DNA of 64,000 nucleotides from Pseudoxanthomonas sp. GTDB lineage: Bacteria > Pseudomonadota > Gammaproteobacteria > Xanthomonadales > Xanthomonadaceae. The DNA lies in the NCBI RefSeq assembly GCF_002863005.1, contig NZ_PKDG01000024.1, positions 27,150 through 91,149 on the forward strand, read 5' to 3'. Below are positions 8,953 through 17,821 of this stretch, piece by piece; positions within the stretch are counted from its first letter, which is position 1, and every line of letters begins with the position of its first letter. Both the position numbers and the translations under genes were made by a program. Below the pieces are notes generated by a model. It was given only the letters and a program-made list of their open reading frames with translations, was not told the origin of the DNA and did no database searches.

Positions 8953-11214
8953 TTACTTCGGCACGACCTCGAATGCGGCATCGCGCGTGCGATCAGAACT
9001 GCCACCGACGAAGACCGTGAACGTGCCGGGTTCCACCACCCGCTGCATGCGATCGTCGTACATCGCCAGATCCTCGAAGCCGAGCTCGAACGTGACCACC
9101 TTCGACTCGCCCGGCGCCAATGCCACCCGCTGGAAACCCCGCAGCTGCTTCACCGGACGGGTGATGCTGGCAACGTCGTCGCGCACGTAGAGCTGCACCA
9201 CCTCTTCACCTGCGCGCTTGCCGGTGTTGCTGACGCGCACGCTGACGCGTTGCCGCAGATCGCCGAGCTTCAGCGTCGGCGATGCCACGCTGGGCGCGTC
9301 GTAGCGGAACGTCGTATAGCTGAGGCCATGGCCGAACGCGTAGAGCGGCGTCCACGGGACGTCGAGATACTTGCTGGTGTACTTCTCTTCCTCGCGCGGC
9401 GGACGGCCGGTGTTCTTGTGCGCGTAGTAGATCGGCACCTGGCCGACGTTGTGCGGGAACGTCACCGGCAGCTTGGCGGACGGATTGACGTCGCCGACCA
9501 GCACGTCGGTAATCGCATGGCCGCCCTCCACGCCCGGGAACCAGGCTTCGAGGATGGCCGGCACCTTGCCCTTCAGGCGACCGATCGACAGCGGCCTGCC
9601 GTTCAACAGCACCACCACCACCGGTTTGCCGGTCGCTGCCACCGCCAGGGCGAGCTGTTCCTGGACACCCGGCAGGTCCAGCGTCGTGCGGTTGTTCGCC
9701 TCGGCACTCATGTCAGGATGTTCGCCGAGGAACATCACCACCGCGTCGGCATTCTGCGCCGCCGCCACCGCGGCGGCGAAGCCGGACGTATCCTGGCCGT
9801 CGATCTCGGCGCCCTTCGCCACGGTGATGCGGGTGCCATTGCCGAGCGCGGCCTTCAGGCCTTCCAGCGGCGTGACGGCATCTTCTTCCTTGCCCGCCAC
9901 CGCCCAGTTGCCCAGCATCGCGCGGCGGTGATCGGCCAGCGGCCCGATCACCGCCAGCGTGCGCACGGACTTGGACAGCGGCAGCACGTCGTTGTCGTTC
10001 TCCAGCAGCACCAGCGACTTCTGCGCCATCCGGCGAGCATCGGCGCGATGCGCAGGGGTCAGTGTCATCGCGCGCTCGTGGGAGCCATCCGGCGTGCAGG
10101 AGCGGTAGGGATCGTCGAACAGGCCCAGCCGGTACTTCGCGTTGAGCACGCGACGCACGGATGCATCCACTTGCGCCATCGGCACCCTGCCCGCCTTAAC
10201 TTCGGCGGGAAGATCCTTCACGTAGATCTGGCTGACCATGTCGACATCCACGCCGGCCCGCAAGCCCAGCGCACCGGCCTGCTTGCGGTCCGCGGCGATG
10301 CCGTGCGGCATCAGCTCCATCACACCGGTGTAGTCGCTGACCAGCAACCCATCCCAGCCCCACTCCTTGCGCAGCAGGTCCTCGATCAGCGGCCGGTGCG
10401 CATGCATCGGGACGCCGGCGATCTCGTTGAAGGCCGCCATGATCGATTGCGCACCCGCATCCACGGCCGCCTTGAACGGCGGCAGGTAGAGCTCGTGCAG
10501 CGTGCGCTCGGAGATGTCGGCGACGTTGTAGTCGCGCCCCGCCTCGGCCGCGCCATAGGCGACGAAATGCTTGGCAGTGGCGAGCACCGCATCCGGCTTG
10601 CGCAGGTCGTCGCCCTGGAAACCGCGCACGCGCGCGGCCGCCAGCACCGAACCCAGGTAAGGGTCCTCGCCTGCGCCCTCGACCACCCGGCCCCAGCGCG
10701 GATCGCGCGAGATGTCGACCATCGGCGCATAGGTCCAGTGGATGCCATGCGCCGATGCTTCGATCGCGGCGACGCGGGCGGCATGCTGCACTTCCGCGGG
10801 GTCGAAGCTGGCCGATTCGCCCAGTGGCACCGGGAACACGGTGCGGTGGCCGTGGATGACGTCGTAACCGAACAGCAGCGGAATGCCGAGCCGGGACTCT
10901 TCGACGGCGATCTTCTGCAGGCGGCAGGTCAACGCCGCGCCTTGGGTTCCGAGGTACGAGCCGATCTCGCCACGCCGGATCTGGTCCTCGTTGCCGGCCA
11001 TGGCCGCCGGGCCCGTGTTGTTGCCGACGCCCGGCGGCTGGTTAAGCTGGCCCAGCTTCTCCTCCACCGTCATCTTCGCCAGCAGGGCGTCGACGAACGC
11101 CTTCTCTTCGGGCGTGGCATAGACCGGAGGCGTGGCAATGGCGGGCGCCGACAAGAGCGCGGCGAACATCCCGATCAGCAGGGGTCGCGGCGAAACGAGG
11201 GGTTTCAGGTTCAT
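8953..11214 (-). CDS. bglX: Periplasmic beta-glucosidase, GH3 family (BglX-like)
   Basis: The 753-residue protein carries a signal peptide (cleavage near APAIA). It has the GH3 barrel, an alpha/beta sandwich domain and a C-terminal fibronectin-III-like domain, in the order and length of BglX. The predicted nucleophile is Asp294 in GLLVSDYTG; the substrate-binding segments AKHFVAYG and RDPRWGR are present. It should release terminal beta-linked glucose, or a related sugar, from oligosaccharides in the periplasm after their import by the TonB receptors. An operator-like site 33 bases upstream ties it to the same regulon. The exact linkage is not readable from sequence. Confidence 0.95.
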   Translation of the reverse strand: MNLKPLVSPRPLLIGMFAALLSAPAIATPPVYATPEEKAFVDALLAKMTVEEKLGQLNQPPGVGNNTGPAAMAGNEDQIRRGEIGSYLGTQGAALTCRLQKIAVEESRLGIPLLFGYDVIHGHRTVFPVPLGESASFDPAEVQHAARVAAIEASAHGIHWTYAPMVDISRDPRWGRVVEGAGEDPYLGSVLAAARVRGFQGDDLRKPDAVLATAKHFVAYGAAEAGRDYNVADISERTLHELYLPPFKAAVDAGAQSIMAAFNEIAGVPMHAHRPLIEDLLRKEWGWDGLLVSDYTGVMELMPHGIAADRKQAGALGLRAGVDVDMVSQIYVKDLPAEVKAGRVPMAQVDASVRRVLNAKYRLGLFDDPYRSCTPDGSHERAMTLTPAHRADARRMAQKSLVLLENDNDVLPLSKSVRTLAVIGPLADHRRAMLGNWAVAGKEEDAVTPLEGLKAALGNGTRITVAKGAEIDGQDTSGFAAAVAAAQNADAVVMFLGEHPDMSAEANNRTTLDLPGVQEQLALAVAATGKPVVVVLLNGRPLSIGRLKGKVPAILEAWFPGVEGGHAITDVLVGDVNPSAKLPVTFPHNVGQVPIYYAHKNTGRPPREEEKYTSKYLDVPWTPLYAFGHGLSYTTFRYDAPSVASPTLKLGDLRQRVSVRVSNTGKRAGEEVVQLYVRDDVASITRPVKQLRGFQRVALAPGESKVVTFELGFEDLAMYDDRMQRVVEPGTFTVFVGGSSDRTRDAAFEVVPK

Positions 11215-11247
11215 GGGGGCCCTCCCGGCCTATCGGAGGGGGGCGAA

Positions 11248-11261
11248 TGTAAACGTTTTCA
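11248..11261 (-). promoter_or_regulatory. LacI-type operator upstream of bglX
   Basis: TGTAAACGTTTTCA has the same half-site pattern as the copies at 2851 and 8814. It lies 33 bases upstream of the glucosidase start, where a repressor could block transcription. Confidence 0.65.
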
Positions 11262-11301
11262 TCGCGCCCTGCATGTCGCGCTGCCAGATGCAGGCAGCCC
11301 C

Positions 11302-11571
11302 TCAGCGCGATTCGTCGGGCGTGCGGGCCTCGATGGCCAGGGCGTGGATGTCGGTCTGCATCATGTCGCCGAGGGCTGCGTAGACGGCACGGTGGCGGGC
11401 GAGCGGCAGCTTGCCGGCGAAGGCCTCGCTGGTGATCCGCACCGTGAAATGCCCACGCCCATCGCGGGCGCCCTCATGGCCAGCGTGCTTGTGGCTGTCG
11501 TCGTCGACCTCCAGCGCGAGCGGCCGCAGGGCGGATTCGAGAGCTGCCCGGATGCGCTCCACCCGATTCAC
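11302..11571 (-). CDS. bolA: BolA family protein
   Basis: The 89-residue protein matches the length and fold pattern of BolA: an RIRAALE helix, a [14 protein letters not shown] segment, and [11 protein letters not shown] followed by [11 protein letters not shown]. BolA proteins work with monothiol glutaredoxins in Fe-S cluster and iron regulation and affect cell shape under stress. His27, His29 and His32 (HKHAGH) lie in the loop where family members bind metal clusters. The start overlaps the stop of the upstream YciI gene by four bases (ATGA), so the two are translationally coupled. Confidence 0.93.
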   Translation of the reverse strand: MNRVERIRAALESALRPLALEVDDDSHKHAGHEGARDGRGHFTVRITSEAFAGKLPLARHRAVYAALGDMMQTDIHALAIEARTPDESR

Positions 11572-11867
11572 GGCAGGACCTTGCGGAACGGCCGGACATC
11601 GACGCGGGCATAGACGCCTGCGGCTACGTAGGGATCGGCATCGGCCCAGGCCTTCGCGTCTTCCAGCGAATCGAATTCGGCGATGACGATGCTGCCGCTG
11701 AAACCGGCCGGACCCGGATCCTCGGCATCGATCGCCGGGCAGGGACCGGCGAGCAGCAGGCGCCCTTCGTCGCGCAGGTCGGTCAGGCGCGCCAGGTGCG
11801 CCGGTCGCGAGGCCAAGCGCAACGGAAGTACATCGGTCCCGTCATGGCCTTCAATGGCATACCACAT
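11568..11867 (-). CDS. YciI family protein
   Basis: The 99-residue protein begins MWYAIEGHD. It has the YciI ferredoxin-like fold pattern: [18 protein letters not shown], then [23 protein letters not shown], then a C-terminal strand. The start at 11867 follows GGGAGTGAACACC and fits the family better than a longer reading. The conserved histidine in the HLARL segment is a proposed active-site residue in the family. Its function is unknown. In many proteobacteria yciI and bolA are adjacent, as here. Confidence 0.9.
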   Translation of the reverse strand: MWYAIEGHDGTDVLPLRLASRPAHLARLTDLRDEGRLLLAGPCPAIDAEDPGPAGFSGSIVIAEFDSLEDAKAWADADPYVAAGVYARVDVRPFRKVLP

Positions 11868-12240
11868 GGTGTTCACTCCCAGGGCGAAGACTGAATTGTA
11901 CGTGCGCCCCGCGCGGTGGGTGCTGGACACGGTCAGGGCCAACGCTTACCCTGTCCTCCATTGCACGGCCGGAAGCAGCGGCCCGTCCAGGGGAAAACCC
12001 GGCCACGCCGGCCTCCCTGCCCTGTCGAGGGACCTCCTGGACGTTCGATTCGCTGCCCCCCTCCGCCCGCGCCCGACGACCTCGCTGTTCGCTCCCCGCA
12101 TTCCTGCGGTGTGCTTTGCCGGTTGCTGTAAGGGAAGCGTTCGCCCTGCGACGCGTAGATGATGGTTGGTGCATTGCCGGTGCCGCGCCGTCCTGCCTCG
12201 GGCAGGCCCGCAGGGTGACCCGCACGATGGCTGTTCCTTG
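11868..12240. other. Intergenic region between divergent yciI-bolA and scpA
   Basis: This 373-bp stretch separates divergent transcription units and should hold promoters for both. I see no convincing ORF, RNA gene or clear promoter. A short GC hairpin (CCTGCC/GGCAGG) lies at 12193-12207. Confidence 0.5.
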
Positions 12241-13146
12241 ATGAGCCCAGAACTCGCGTCCGACGCGAACCCACAACCCCCGACCACGCGCCCCCAGCAG
12301 CAGGAAATGCCGCTGGCGGTGGTGCATGGCCAGCCTGTGCTGCAGATTCCCCAGGACCTGTACATCCCGCCGGATGCGCTGGAAGTCATCCTGGATGCGT
12401 TCGAAGGTCCGCTGGACCTGTTGCTTTACCTGATCCGGCGGCAGAACCTGGACATTCTGGACATCCCCGTCGCCGAGATCACCCGGCAGTACGTGGACTA
12501 CATCAACGTGATGCAGGAACTGCGGTTCGAACTCGCCGCCGAGTACCTGCTGATGGCCGCCATCCTGGCCGAGATCAAGTCGCGCATGCTGTTGCCGCGG
12601 CCGGTCAGCGAGGAAGGCGAGGAAGGCGACCCGCGCGCCGAACTGGTCCGCCGCCTGCAGGAATACGAGCGTTTCAAGCAGGCCGCCGAGGACCTGGACG
12701 CCCTGCCCCGCCAGGACCGCGACACCACGCCGGTGCACGCCGACGTGCCGGATCGCGCCGCGGTCAAGCTGCCGCCGCCGGTGGAACTGAAGGAAATGCT
12801 GCTGGCGCTGCACGACGTGCTCAAGCGCGCCGAGCTGTTCACCGGCCACGCGATCAAGCGCGAGGCGCTCAGCGTGCGCCAGCGCATGGGCGACGTGCTG
12901 ACGCGGCTGGAGGACGGCAAGTTCCATCGCTTCGAAAGCATGTTCACGCCCGAGGAAGGCAAGCTGGGCGTGCTGGTGACCTTCCTGGCCATGCTGGAAC
13001 TGGCCAAGGAGCAGCTGCTCGACATCGTGCAGGAAGCTCCGCTCGCCCCGATCTACATCAAGTCGCTGGCACTGAACAACACCAACGAACCGCTGCAGTT
13101 CTCCAGCGAATTCGACGACAGCGACGCCGCCAACGACAGCCAGTGA
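12241..13146 (+). CDS. scpA: Segregation and condensation protein A
   Basis: ScpA is the kleisin subunit of the SMC-ScpA-ScpB condensin and bridges the SMC heads for chromosome segregation. The 301-residue protein shows the kleisin N-terminal signature FEGPLDLLLYLIRRQNLDI, then AAEYLLMAAILAEIKSRMLLP, then a C-terminal winged-helix segment near YIKSLAL. The ATG at 12241 is favoured, although no strong ribosome site is visible; an in-frame ATG at 12166 would add 25 residues unlike the family. scpB follows after 51 bases and rluB overlaps scpB, so the three form an operon. Confidence 0.92.
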   Translation: MSPELASDANPQPPTTRPQQQEMPLAVVHGQPVLQIPQDLYIPPDALEVILDAFEGPLDLLLYLIRRQNLDILDIPVAEITRQYVDYINVMQELRFELAAEYLLMAAILAEIKSRMLLPRPVSEEGEEGDPRAELVRRLQEYERFKQAAEDLDALPRQDRDTTPVHADVPDRAAVKLPPPVELKEMLLALHDVLKRAELFTGHAIKREALSVRQRMGDVLTRLEDGKFHRFESMFTPEEGKLGVLVTFLAMLELAKEQLLDIVQEAPLAPIYIKSLALNNTNEPLQFSSEFDDSDAANDSQ

Positions 13147-13197
13147 ACCCGGCCGGGGCCACGAACGCCCCGCCGCACTTCCGAACGACAGGACCGC

Positions 13198-14028
13198 ATG
13201 GATCAATCGCTCATCAACCGCATCGTGGAAGCCACCCTGCTGGCGGCCACCCAGCCCCTGACGCTGGCGCAGCTGCATGGCCTGTTCCCCGAGGACGAGC
13301 CGGCGCCGGAAGGCAGCGTCGAGCAGGCCCTCGAGGATCTGGCCGCCGGCTGCGCCGACCGCGGCGTCGAACTGGTGGAGGTCGCCTCGGGCTACCGCTA
13401 CCAGGTCAAGGCCGACGTGCATCCGTGGGTCGCGCGCCTGTGGACCGAGCGCAAAACCAAGTACACGCGCGCCACGCTGGAGACCCTGGCCCTGATCGCG
13501 TACCGCCAGCCGATCACCCGCGGCGAGATCGAACAGGTTCGCGGCGTGGCGGTCAGCAGCAACATCATCCAGGCGCTGGAAGAGCGCGAGTGGATCCGCG
13601 TTGTCGGCCACCGCGACGTGCCCGGCAAGCCGGCGCTGTTCGGCACGACCAAGGTTTTCCTGGACTATTTCGGCCTGAAGCGGCTGGACGAACTGCCGCC
13701 GCTGTCCGAGCTGAAGGACATCGGCGAACTGGAACCGCAGCTGCCGCTGGATGGCGCGCCGCTGCCGGTCAGCATCGCCAGCGGCGATGCCGTCGACGAC
13801 GCCGGGCTTGAAAGCCCGCAGGACGCGGACGCGGACGCAGACGTGGGCGACCACGGCGACAAGGACGACGAACAGCAGGACATCCCGGCATCTGTCGATG
13901 CCGACGAAGACACCCCCTCGGATGAAACCGGCGACGACGCCGGGGACGACGAAGCACCTCAACCCGAAGATGACGACGCCGCTGCTTCCGAGCAGGAAGA
14001 CCAGGCACCGTCGGAGCAGAAACAATGA
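13198..14028 (+). CDS. scpB: Segregation and condensation protein B with acidic tail
   Basis: ScpB forms dimers that bind ScpA in the condensin complex. The 276-residue protein has two winged-helix domains; the second carries TLETLALIAYRQPITRGEIE and RGVAVSSNIIQALEEREWI. After about residue 195 comes an Asp/Glu-rich tail of roughly 80 residues not found in the minimal family; it is low in complexity and probably disordered. The stop overlaps the rluB start by four bases (ATGA), indicating translational coupling. Confidence 0.93.
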   Translation: MDQSLINRIVEATLLAATQPLTLAQLHGLFPEDEPAPEGSVEQALEDLAAGCADRGVELVEVASGYRYQVKADVHPWVARLWTERKTKYTRATLETLALIAYRQPITRGEIEQVRGVAVSSNIIQALEEREWIRVVGHRDVPGKPALFGTTKVFLDYFGLKRLDELPPLSELKDIGELEPQLPLDGAPLPVSIASGDAVDDAGLESPQDADADADVGDHGDKDDEQQDIPASVDADEDTPSDETGDDAGDDEAPQPEDDDAAASEQEDQAPSEQKQ

Positions 14029-15704
14029 GCAACACCCCCCCGAAGAAAGCCCCCCTGGGCAAGCTGTCGCTGAAGCGCGGCGAAGGCGCCGAGACGCCGG
14101 AAACCACCCGCCTGGAGGAACGCCTGCACAAGGTGCTGGCCCAGGCCGGCCTGGGCTCGCGCCGCGCGCTCGAACAGCGCATCGCCGACGGCCTGGTCAA
14201 GGTCAATGGCGAAACCGCGCAGACCGGCATGTCGGTCAAGGGCGGCGACCGCGTCGAGCTGGACGGCAAGACGTTCGTCGCCAGCGCGCTGACCGAACCC
14301 TCGCGCGTCCTGATCTACAACAAGCCGGAAGGCGAAGTCACCACCCGTGAAGATCCCGAAGGCCGCCCGACGATCTTCGAAGCGCTGCCCGCACTGAAGG
14401 GCGCGCGCTGGATCGCCATCGGCCGCCTGGACATCAACACCACCGGCCTGCTGGTGCTGACCACCGATGGCGAACTCGCCAACGCGATGATGCACCCGTC
14501 CTACGAGGTCGAGCGCGAATACGTCGTGCGCGTGCGTGCGCCGGAAGGCCAGGAAAGCGTGCCGGACAACATCGTCGACCGCCTGCGCCGCGGCGTGGCG
14601 CTGGACGACGGCCCGGCCAAGTTCGACGAGATCGAACGCATCGGCGGCACCGACTCGCACGACTGGTTCCGCGTGGTGGTCAAGGAGGGCCGCAACCGCG
14701 AAGTGCGTCGCCTGTGGGAATCCCAGGGATGCCAGGTCAGCCGCCTGAAGCGCGTGCGCTACGGCAAGGTCAGCCTGCCGCAGCCGCTGCTGCGCGGCCA
14801 GACGCAGGAACTGCCGGATGCGCAGGTCGAAGCGCTGCGCAAGGACCTGGGACTGGATGTCGGCACCCCCGCCGCCCTGACGCTGCAGCCGGTGATCGGC
14901 CAGCGCAAGGCCGCCAAGTCGACCGTGCACGTCGGCGGCGGCCGCAGCGGCAGCGCCTACGTCAACGGCCACAACAGCGCCGACGAAGGCCGCGAGCTGC
15001 GACGCTTCGACCACGTGCGCGAAGACCGCGGTCGTGGCGGTCGCGGCAAGAAGCCGCACGGCGGCCTGACCGTCAGCGGCGAGCAGGCGGCCAAGCAGTC
15101 GCAGCGCCCGTTCAAGCAGCGCACGCCCAAGGGCCCGAAACCGTTGCCCGATGGCAATCCGGCCGCCTTCCGCAGCTGGTACGTGCCGGACGGCGTGGAC
15201 ACCGGTCCTGCCGGGCATCGCAACGCCGGTCCCGGCGGCCCGAAGAAGCCCTACGGCGGCAAGCCCGGCGGACGTCCCGGTGCCGGTGGCAAGCCCGGTG
15301 GCGGCGCTGGCAAGCGTGGCCCGGGCGGCGGCCCGGGCGGCTTCGGCGGCGACCGCTTCGGCAACGAACGCGGCCCCGGATTCGGCGCCGAACGTGGACC
15401 GCGTGGCGGCCAGGGCGCCGGCAAGCCTCAGCGTGCGGCGCGTCCGTACGGCCACCCGGCCAGCGCGCCGAGCTTTCCCTCCGACCATGCCAACCCCGGT
15501 TTCAATCCGTACGGCCAGCAGCCGCGCGGCCCGCGTCCGCAGGGACGGCCTGGCGGCGGCAATCGCCCGCAGCAGGCCGGTCCGCGTCCAGGGCCGGGCG
15601 GTCGTCCTGCGGGCGGCCGTGGTCCTGGCGGTCGACCGGGTGGGGGTGGTGGAAGGCCCGGCGGTGGCGGCCAGCGCGGCCCCCGCGGCGGTGGCCACGG
15701 CTGA
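14025..15704 (+). CDS. rluB: 23S rRNA pseudouridine(2605) synthase with Gly/Arg-rich tail
   Basis: RluB makes the pseudouridine at position 2605 (E. coli numbering) of 23S rRNA. The protein has an S4 RNA-binding domain (about residues 28-85) and the RsuA/RluB catalytic domain with GRLDINTTGLLVLTTDG, whose Asp is the catalytic residue, followed by EGRNREVRRLWES. The enzyme core ends near residue 265. The remaining roughly 290 residues are a disordered Gly/Pro/Arg tail with RGG-like repeats, making the protein 559 residues, about twice the E. coli length. The tail may add RNA contacts. Confidence 0.93.
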   Translation: MSNTPPKKAPLGKLSLKRGEGAETPETTRLEERLHKVLAQAGLGSRRALEQRIADGLVKVNGETAQTGMSVKGGDRVELDGKTFVASALTEPSRVLIYNKPEGEVTTREDPEGRPTIFEALPALKGARWIAIGRLDINTTGLLVLTTDGELANAMMHPSYEVEREYVVRVRAPEGQESVPDNIVDRLRRGVALDDGPAKFDEIERIGGTDSHDWFRVVVKEGRNREVRRLWESQGCQVSRLKRVRYGKVSLPQPLLRGQTQELPDAQVEALRKDLGLDVGTPAALTLQPVIGQRKAAKSTVHVGGGRSGSAYVNGHNSADEGRELRRFDHVREDRGRGGRGKKPHGGLTVSGEQAAKQSQRPFKQRTPKGPKPLPDGNPAAFRSWYVPDGVDTGPAGHRNAGPGGPKKPYGGKPGGRPGAGGKPGGGAGKRGPGGGPGGFGGDRFGNERGPGFGAERGPRGGQGAGKPQRAARPYGHPASAPSFPSDHANPGFNPYGQQPRGPRPQGRPGGGNRPQQAGPRPGPGGRPAGGRGPGGRPGGGGGRPGGGGQRGPRGGGHG

Positions 15705-15713
15705 AGCGACACC

Positions 15714-15739
15714 AAGAAGGCGCCCACGGGCGCCTTCTT
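15714..15739 (+). terminator. Rho-independent terminator after rluB
   Basis: A perfect 11-bp stem (AAGAAGGCGCC paired with GGCGCCTTCTT) with a CACG loop ends in a TTCTTC run ten bases after the rluB stop. It closes the scpA-scpB-rluB operon. Confidence 0.8.
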
Positions 15740-15842
15740 CGCATGTGCGGATCGGAGGCGCGGACTTCATGGCGACTTCATCGCCGCTCCGCGAACGGCC
15801 TGCACGCTGCACGCCTTTCCGTGATGGAGCGCGTGCCAGATC

Positions 15843-16955
15843 ATGCAGGATTGCCGTTATGACGTGATCGTCGTGGGGGCCGGCTTCGCCGGCCTCGCCT
15901 GCGCACGGGAACTTGCCATGCATGGCCTGCGGGTCTGCGTGATCGACCGCAAGCAGGACCTCGGCGAACGCATGCACACCACCGGCATCCTGGTACAGGA
16001 AGCCTGCGATGCGCCGCTGCTGGCCGGCTTGCCGCCGGCACTCGTGCGTGCCGTGCCGCACGTGCGCCTGTACGCCCCCAACCTGCGCAGCGTGCGGCTC
16101 GGCGCTGAGGGCTATCGCTTCTACACCACCGATACACCGGCGCTGCTGCGCTGGATGGGCCAGCGCGCCGAAGCCTGCGGCGTCGAGCTGAAACGTGGCC
16201 TTGCCTTCCGTGGCGCCACCCGCACGGCAACCGGATGGCGGCTGGACGGCATGGGCGAGGCCCGCGTGCTCGTCGGCGCCGACGGCGCACGCTCGCGGGT
16301 CGCGGAGAAGCTGGGGCTGGGTCGTGTGGACCAGTATCTCCATGGCGTGGAATACGAGTTCGACGGCGTCGCCCTGCGCGAACCCGATGCCCTGCACTGC
16401 TTCATCAGCAAGCGCTTCGCGCCGGGCTACCTGGGCTGGGTAGCACAGACACCGACCGGCGTGCAGGCCGGTCTCGCCCGGCGATACCGCTCCGGCGGCA
16501 CGCATGTGCCGGACATGGCAGGCTTCCTGCAGCACGTCGCGCCGATGACCGGACTGTCCGTCACGCGACGACCCGACAGCATCCGCGCGGGGCTGATTCC
16601 CTGTGGCGGTCCGGTCCGGCCGATGCAGCGCGACGACGTCGTGCTGATCGGCGATGCGGCCGGCATGGTGTCGCCGCTGACCGCAGGCGGCATCCATGCC
16701 GGACTGAGGCACGGTGCGATGGCGGGACGCAGCCTGGCCCGCTCCCTGTCGGGACGCGCCGGGCCGGATGTGGCGTCGCCGCCGCCGGTCCCGGGGTTTG
16801 CGTTCAAGCGCGCCCTGCGATGGGCCTTCGACCACGCGCAGTTCGATGTTCCGGTGAATCTGCTGCTGGCGGCACGTCCGATGCGACGCGTCGTCGAGCA
16901 ACTCTGCTTCCACCGGCGCGGCGATCCGCCCCCTGCCCCGGCGGCGGGCGATTGA
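15843..16955 (+). CDS. FAD-dependent oxidoreductase, geranylgeranyl-reductase-like
   Basis: The 370-residue protein has an N-terminal FAD-binding Rossmann motif (VVGAGFAGLACARELA, residues 11-26). The second FAD motif is VLIGDAAGMVSPLTAGGIH, typical of the geranylgeranyl reductase / UbiH-like group. The substrate is not identifiable; lipid or isoprenoid reduction or hydroxylation are family possibilities. The ferredoxin-NADP reductase gene starts 68 bases downstream on the same strand and could supply electrons, but that link is inferred only from position. Confidence 0.82.
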   Translation: MQDCRYDVIVVGAGFAGLACARELAMHGLRVCVIDRKQDLGERMHTTGILVQEACDAPLLAGLPPALVRAVPHVRLYAPNLRSVRLGAEGYRFYTTDTPALLRWMGQRAEACGVELKRGLAFRGATRTATGWRLDGMGEARVLVGADGARSRVAEKLGLGRVDQYLHGVEYEFDGVALREPDALHCFISKRFAPGYLGWVAQTPTGVQAGLARRYRSGGTHVPDMAGFLQHVAPMTGLSVTRRPDSIRAGLIPCGGPVRPMQRDDVVLIGDAAGMVSPLTAGGIHAGLRHGAMAGRSLARSLSGRAGPDVASPPPVPGFAFKRALRWAFDHAQFDVPVNLLLAARPMRRVVEQLCFHRRGDPPPAPAAGD

Positions 16956-17023
16956 GCAGGATCAAGGCCGTCGAATGCGGGTCGGCTACAATGGCGCGTC
17001 GCTTCACTCGCCTGACTTCCCCC

Positions 17024-17803
17024 ATGTCCTCTGCGTTCGGCACCGAGACGGTGCTCGACGTCCGTCACTGGACGGACGCCTACTTCAGCTTCACCACCAC
17101 CCGCGACGACGGTTTCCGCTTCGAGAACGGCCAGTTCGTCATGATCGGACTGGAAGTCGACGGCAAGCCGCTGCTGCGCGCCTATTCGATCGCCAGCGCC
17201 AACTGGGAAGAACAGCTCGAGTTCTTCAGCATCAAGGTGCAGGACGGCCCGCTGACCTCGCGCCTGCAGCACATCAAGCCCGGCGACACCGTGCTGATCG
17301 GGCGCAAGCCGACCGGCACGCTGCTGATCAGCGACCTGCATCCCGGCCGCAACCTCTATCTCCTGGGCACCGGCACCGGCCTGGCGCCCTGGCTGTCGGT
17401 GATCAAGGACCCGGAGACCTACGAGCGGTTCGACAAGGTCATCCTGACCCATGGCGTGCGCCATGCCGAGGACCTCGCCTATCGCGACTATTTCGAGAAG
17501 GAACTGCCGCAGCACGAGTTCCTCGGCGAGACCATCCGCGAGAAGCTGCTGTACTACCCGGCGGTGACGCGCGAGGACTTCGTTCACCAGGGGCGCCTGA
17601 CCGACCTGATGGCCAGCGGCGCGATGATGGACAGCCTGGGCATTGCGCCGCTGGATGCGGAACACGACCGCGCGATGATCTGCGGCAGCCCGCAGATGCT
17701 GGCCGATTTCCGAGCCCTGCTCGATGGCCGCGGGTTCACCGCCGCGCCACGCATCGGCACGCCGGGGCAGTACGTGTTCGAGCGCGCTTTCGTCGAAAAG
17801 TAA
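17024..17803 (+). CDS. fpr: Ferredoxin-NADP+ reductase
   Basis: From the ATG at 17024 the protein has 259 residues, the usual length of bacterial subclass FNRs; an in-frame ATG at 16991 would add 11 residues. FAD binding is shown by RAYSIASANWEE, NADP binding by LLGTGTGLAPWLSVI, and the C-terminus by MICGSPQML and a final GQYVFERAFVEK. It exchanges electrons between NADPH and ferredoxin or flavodoxin in the cytoplasm and in related bacteria helps the oxidative-stress response. Confidence 0.93.
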   Translation: MSSAFGTETVLDVRHWTDAYFSFTTTRDDGFRFENGQFVMIGLEVDGKPLLRAYSIASANWEEQLEFFSIKVQDGPLTSRLQHIKPGDTVLIGRKPTGTLLISDLHPGRNLYLLGTGTGLAPWLSVIKDPETYERFDKVILTHGVRHAEDLAYRDYFEKELPQHEFLGETIREKLLYYPAVTREDFVHQGRLTDLMASGAMMDSLGIAPLDAEHDRAMICGSPQMLADFRALLDGRGFTAAPRIGTPGQYVFERAFVEK

Positions 17804-17821
17804 GCGCGACCCGGTGGCGAC

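Noticed and set aside
12193..12207. Short hairpin CCTGCC/GGCAGG upstream of scpA as a riboswitch or terminator
   Set aside because: A six-base stem in GC-rich DNA is expected by chance and has no U-tract or conserved context.
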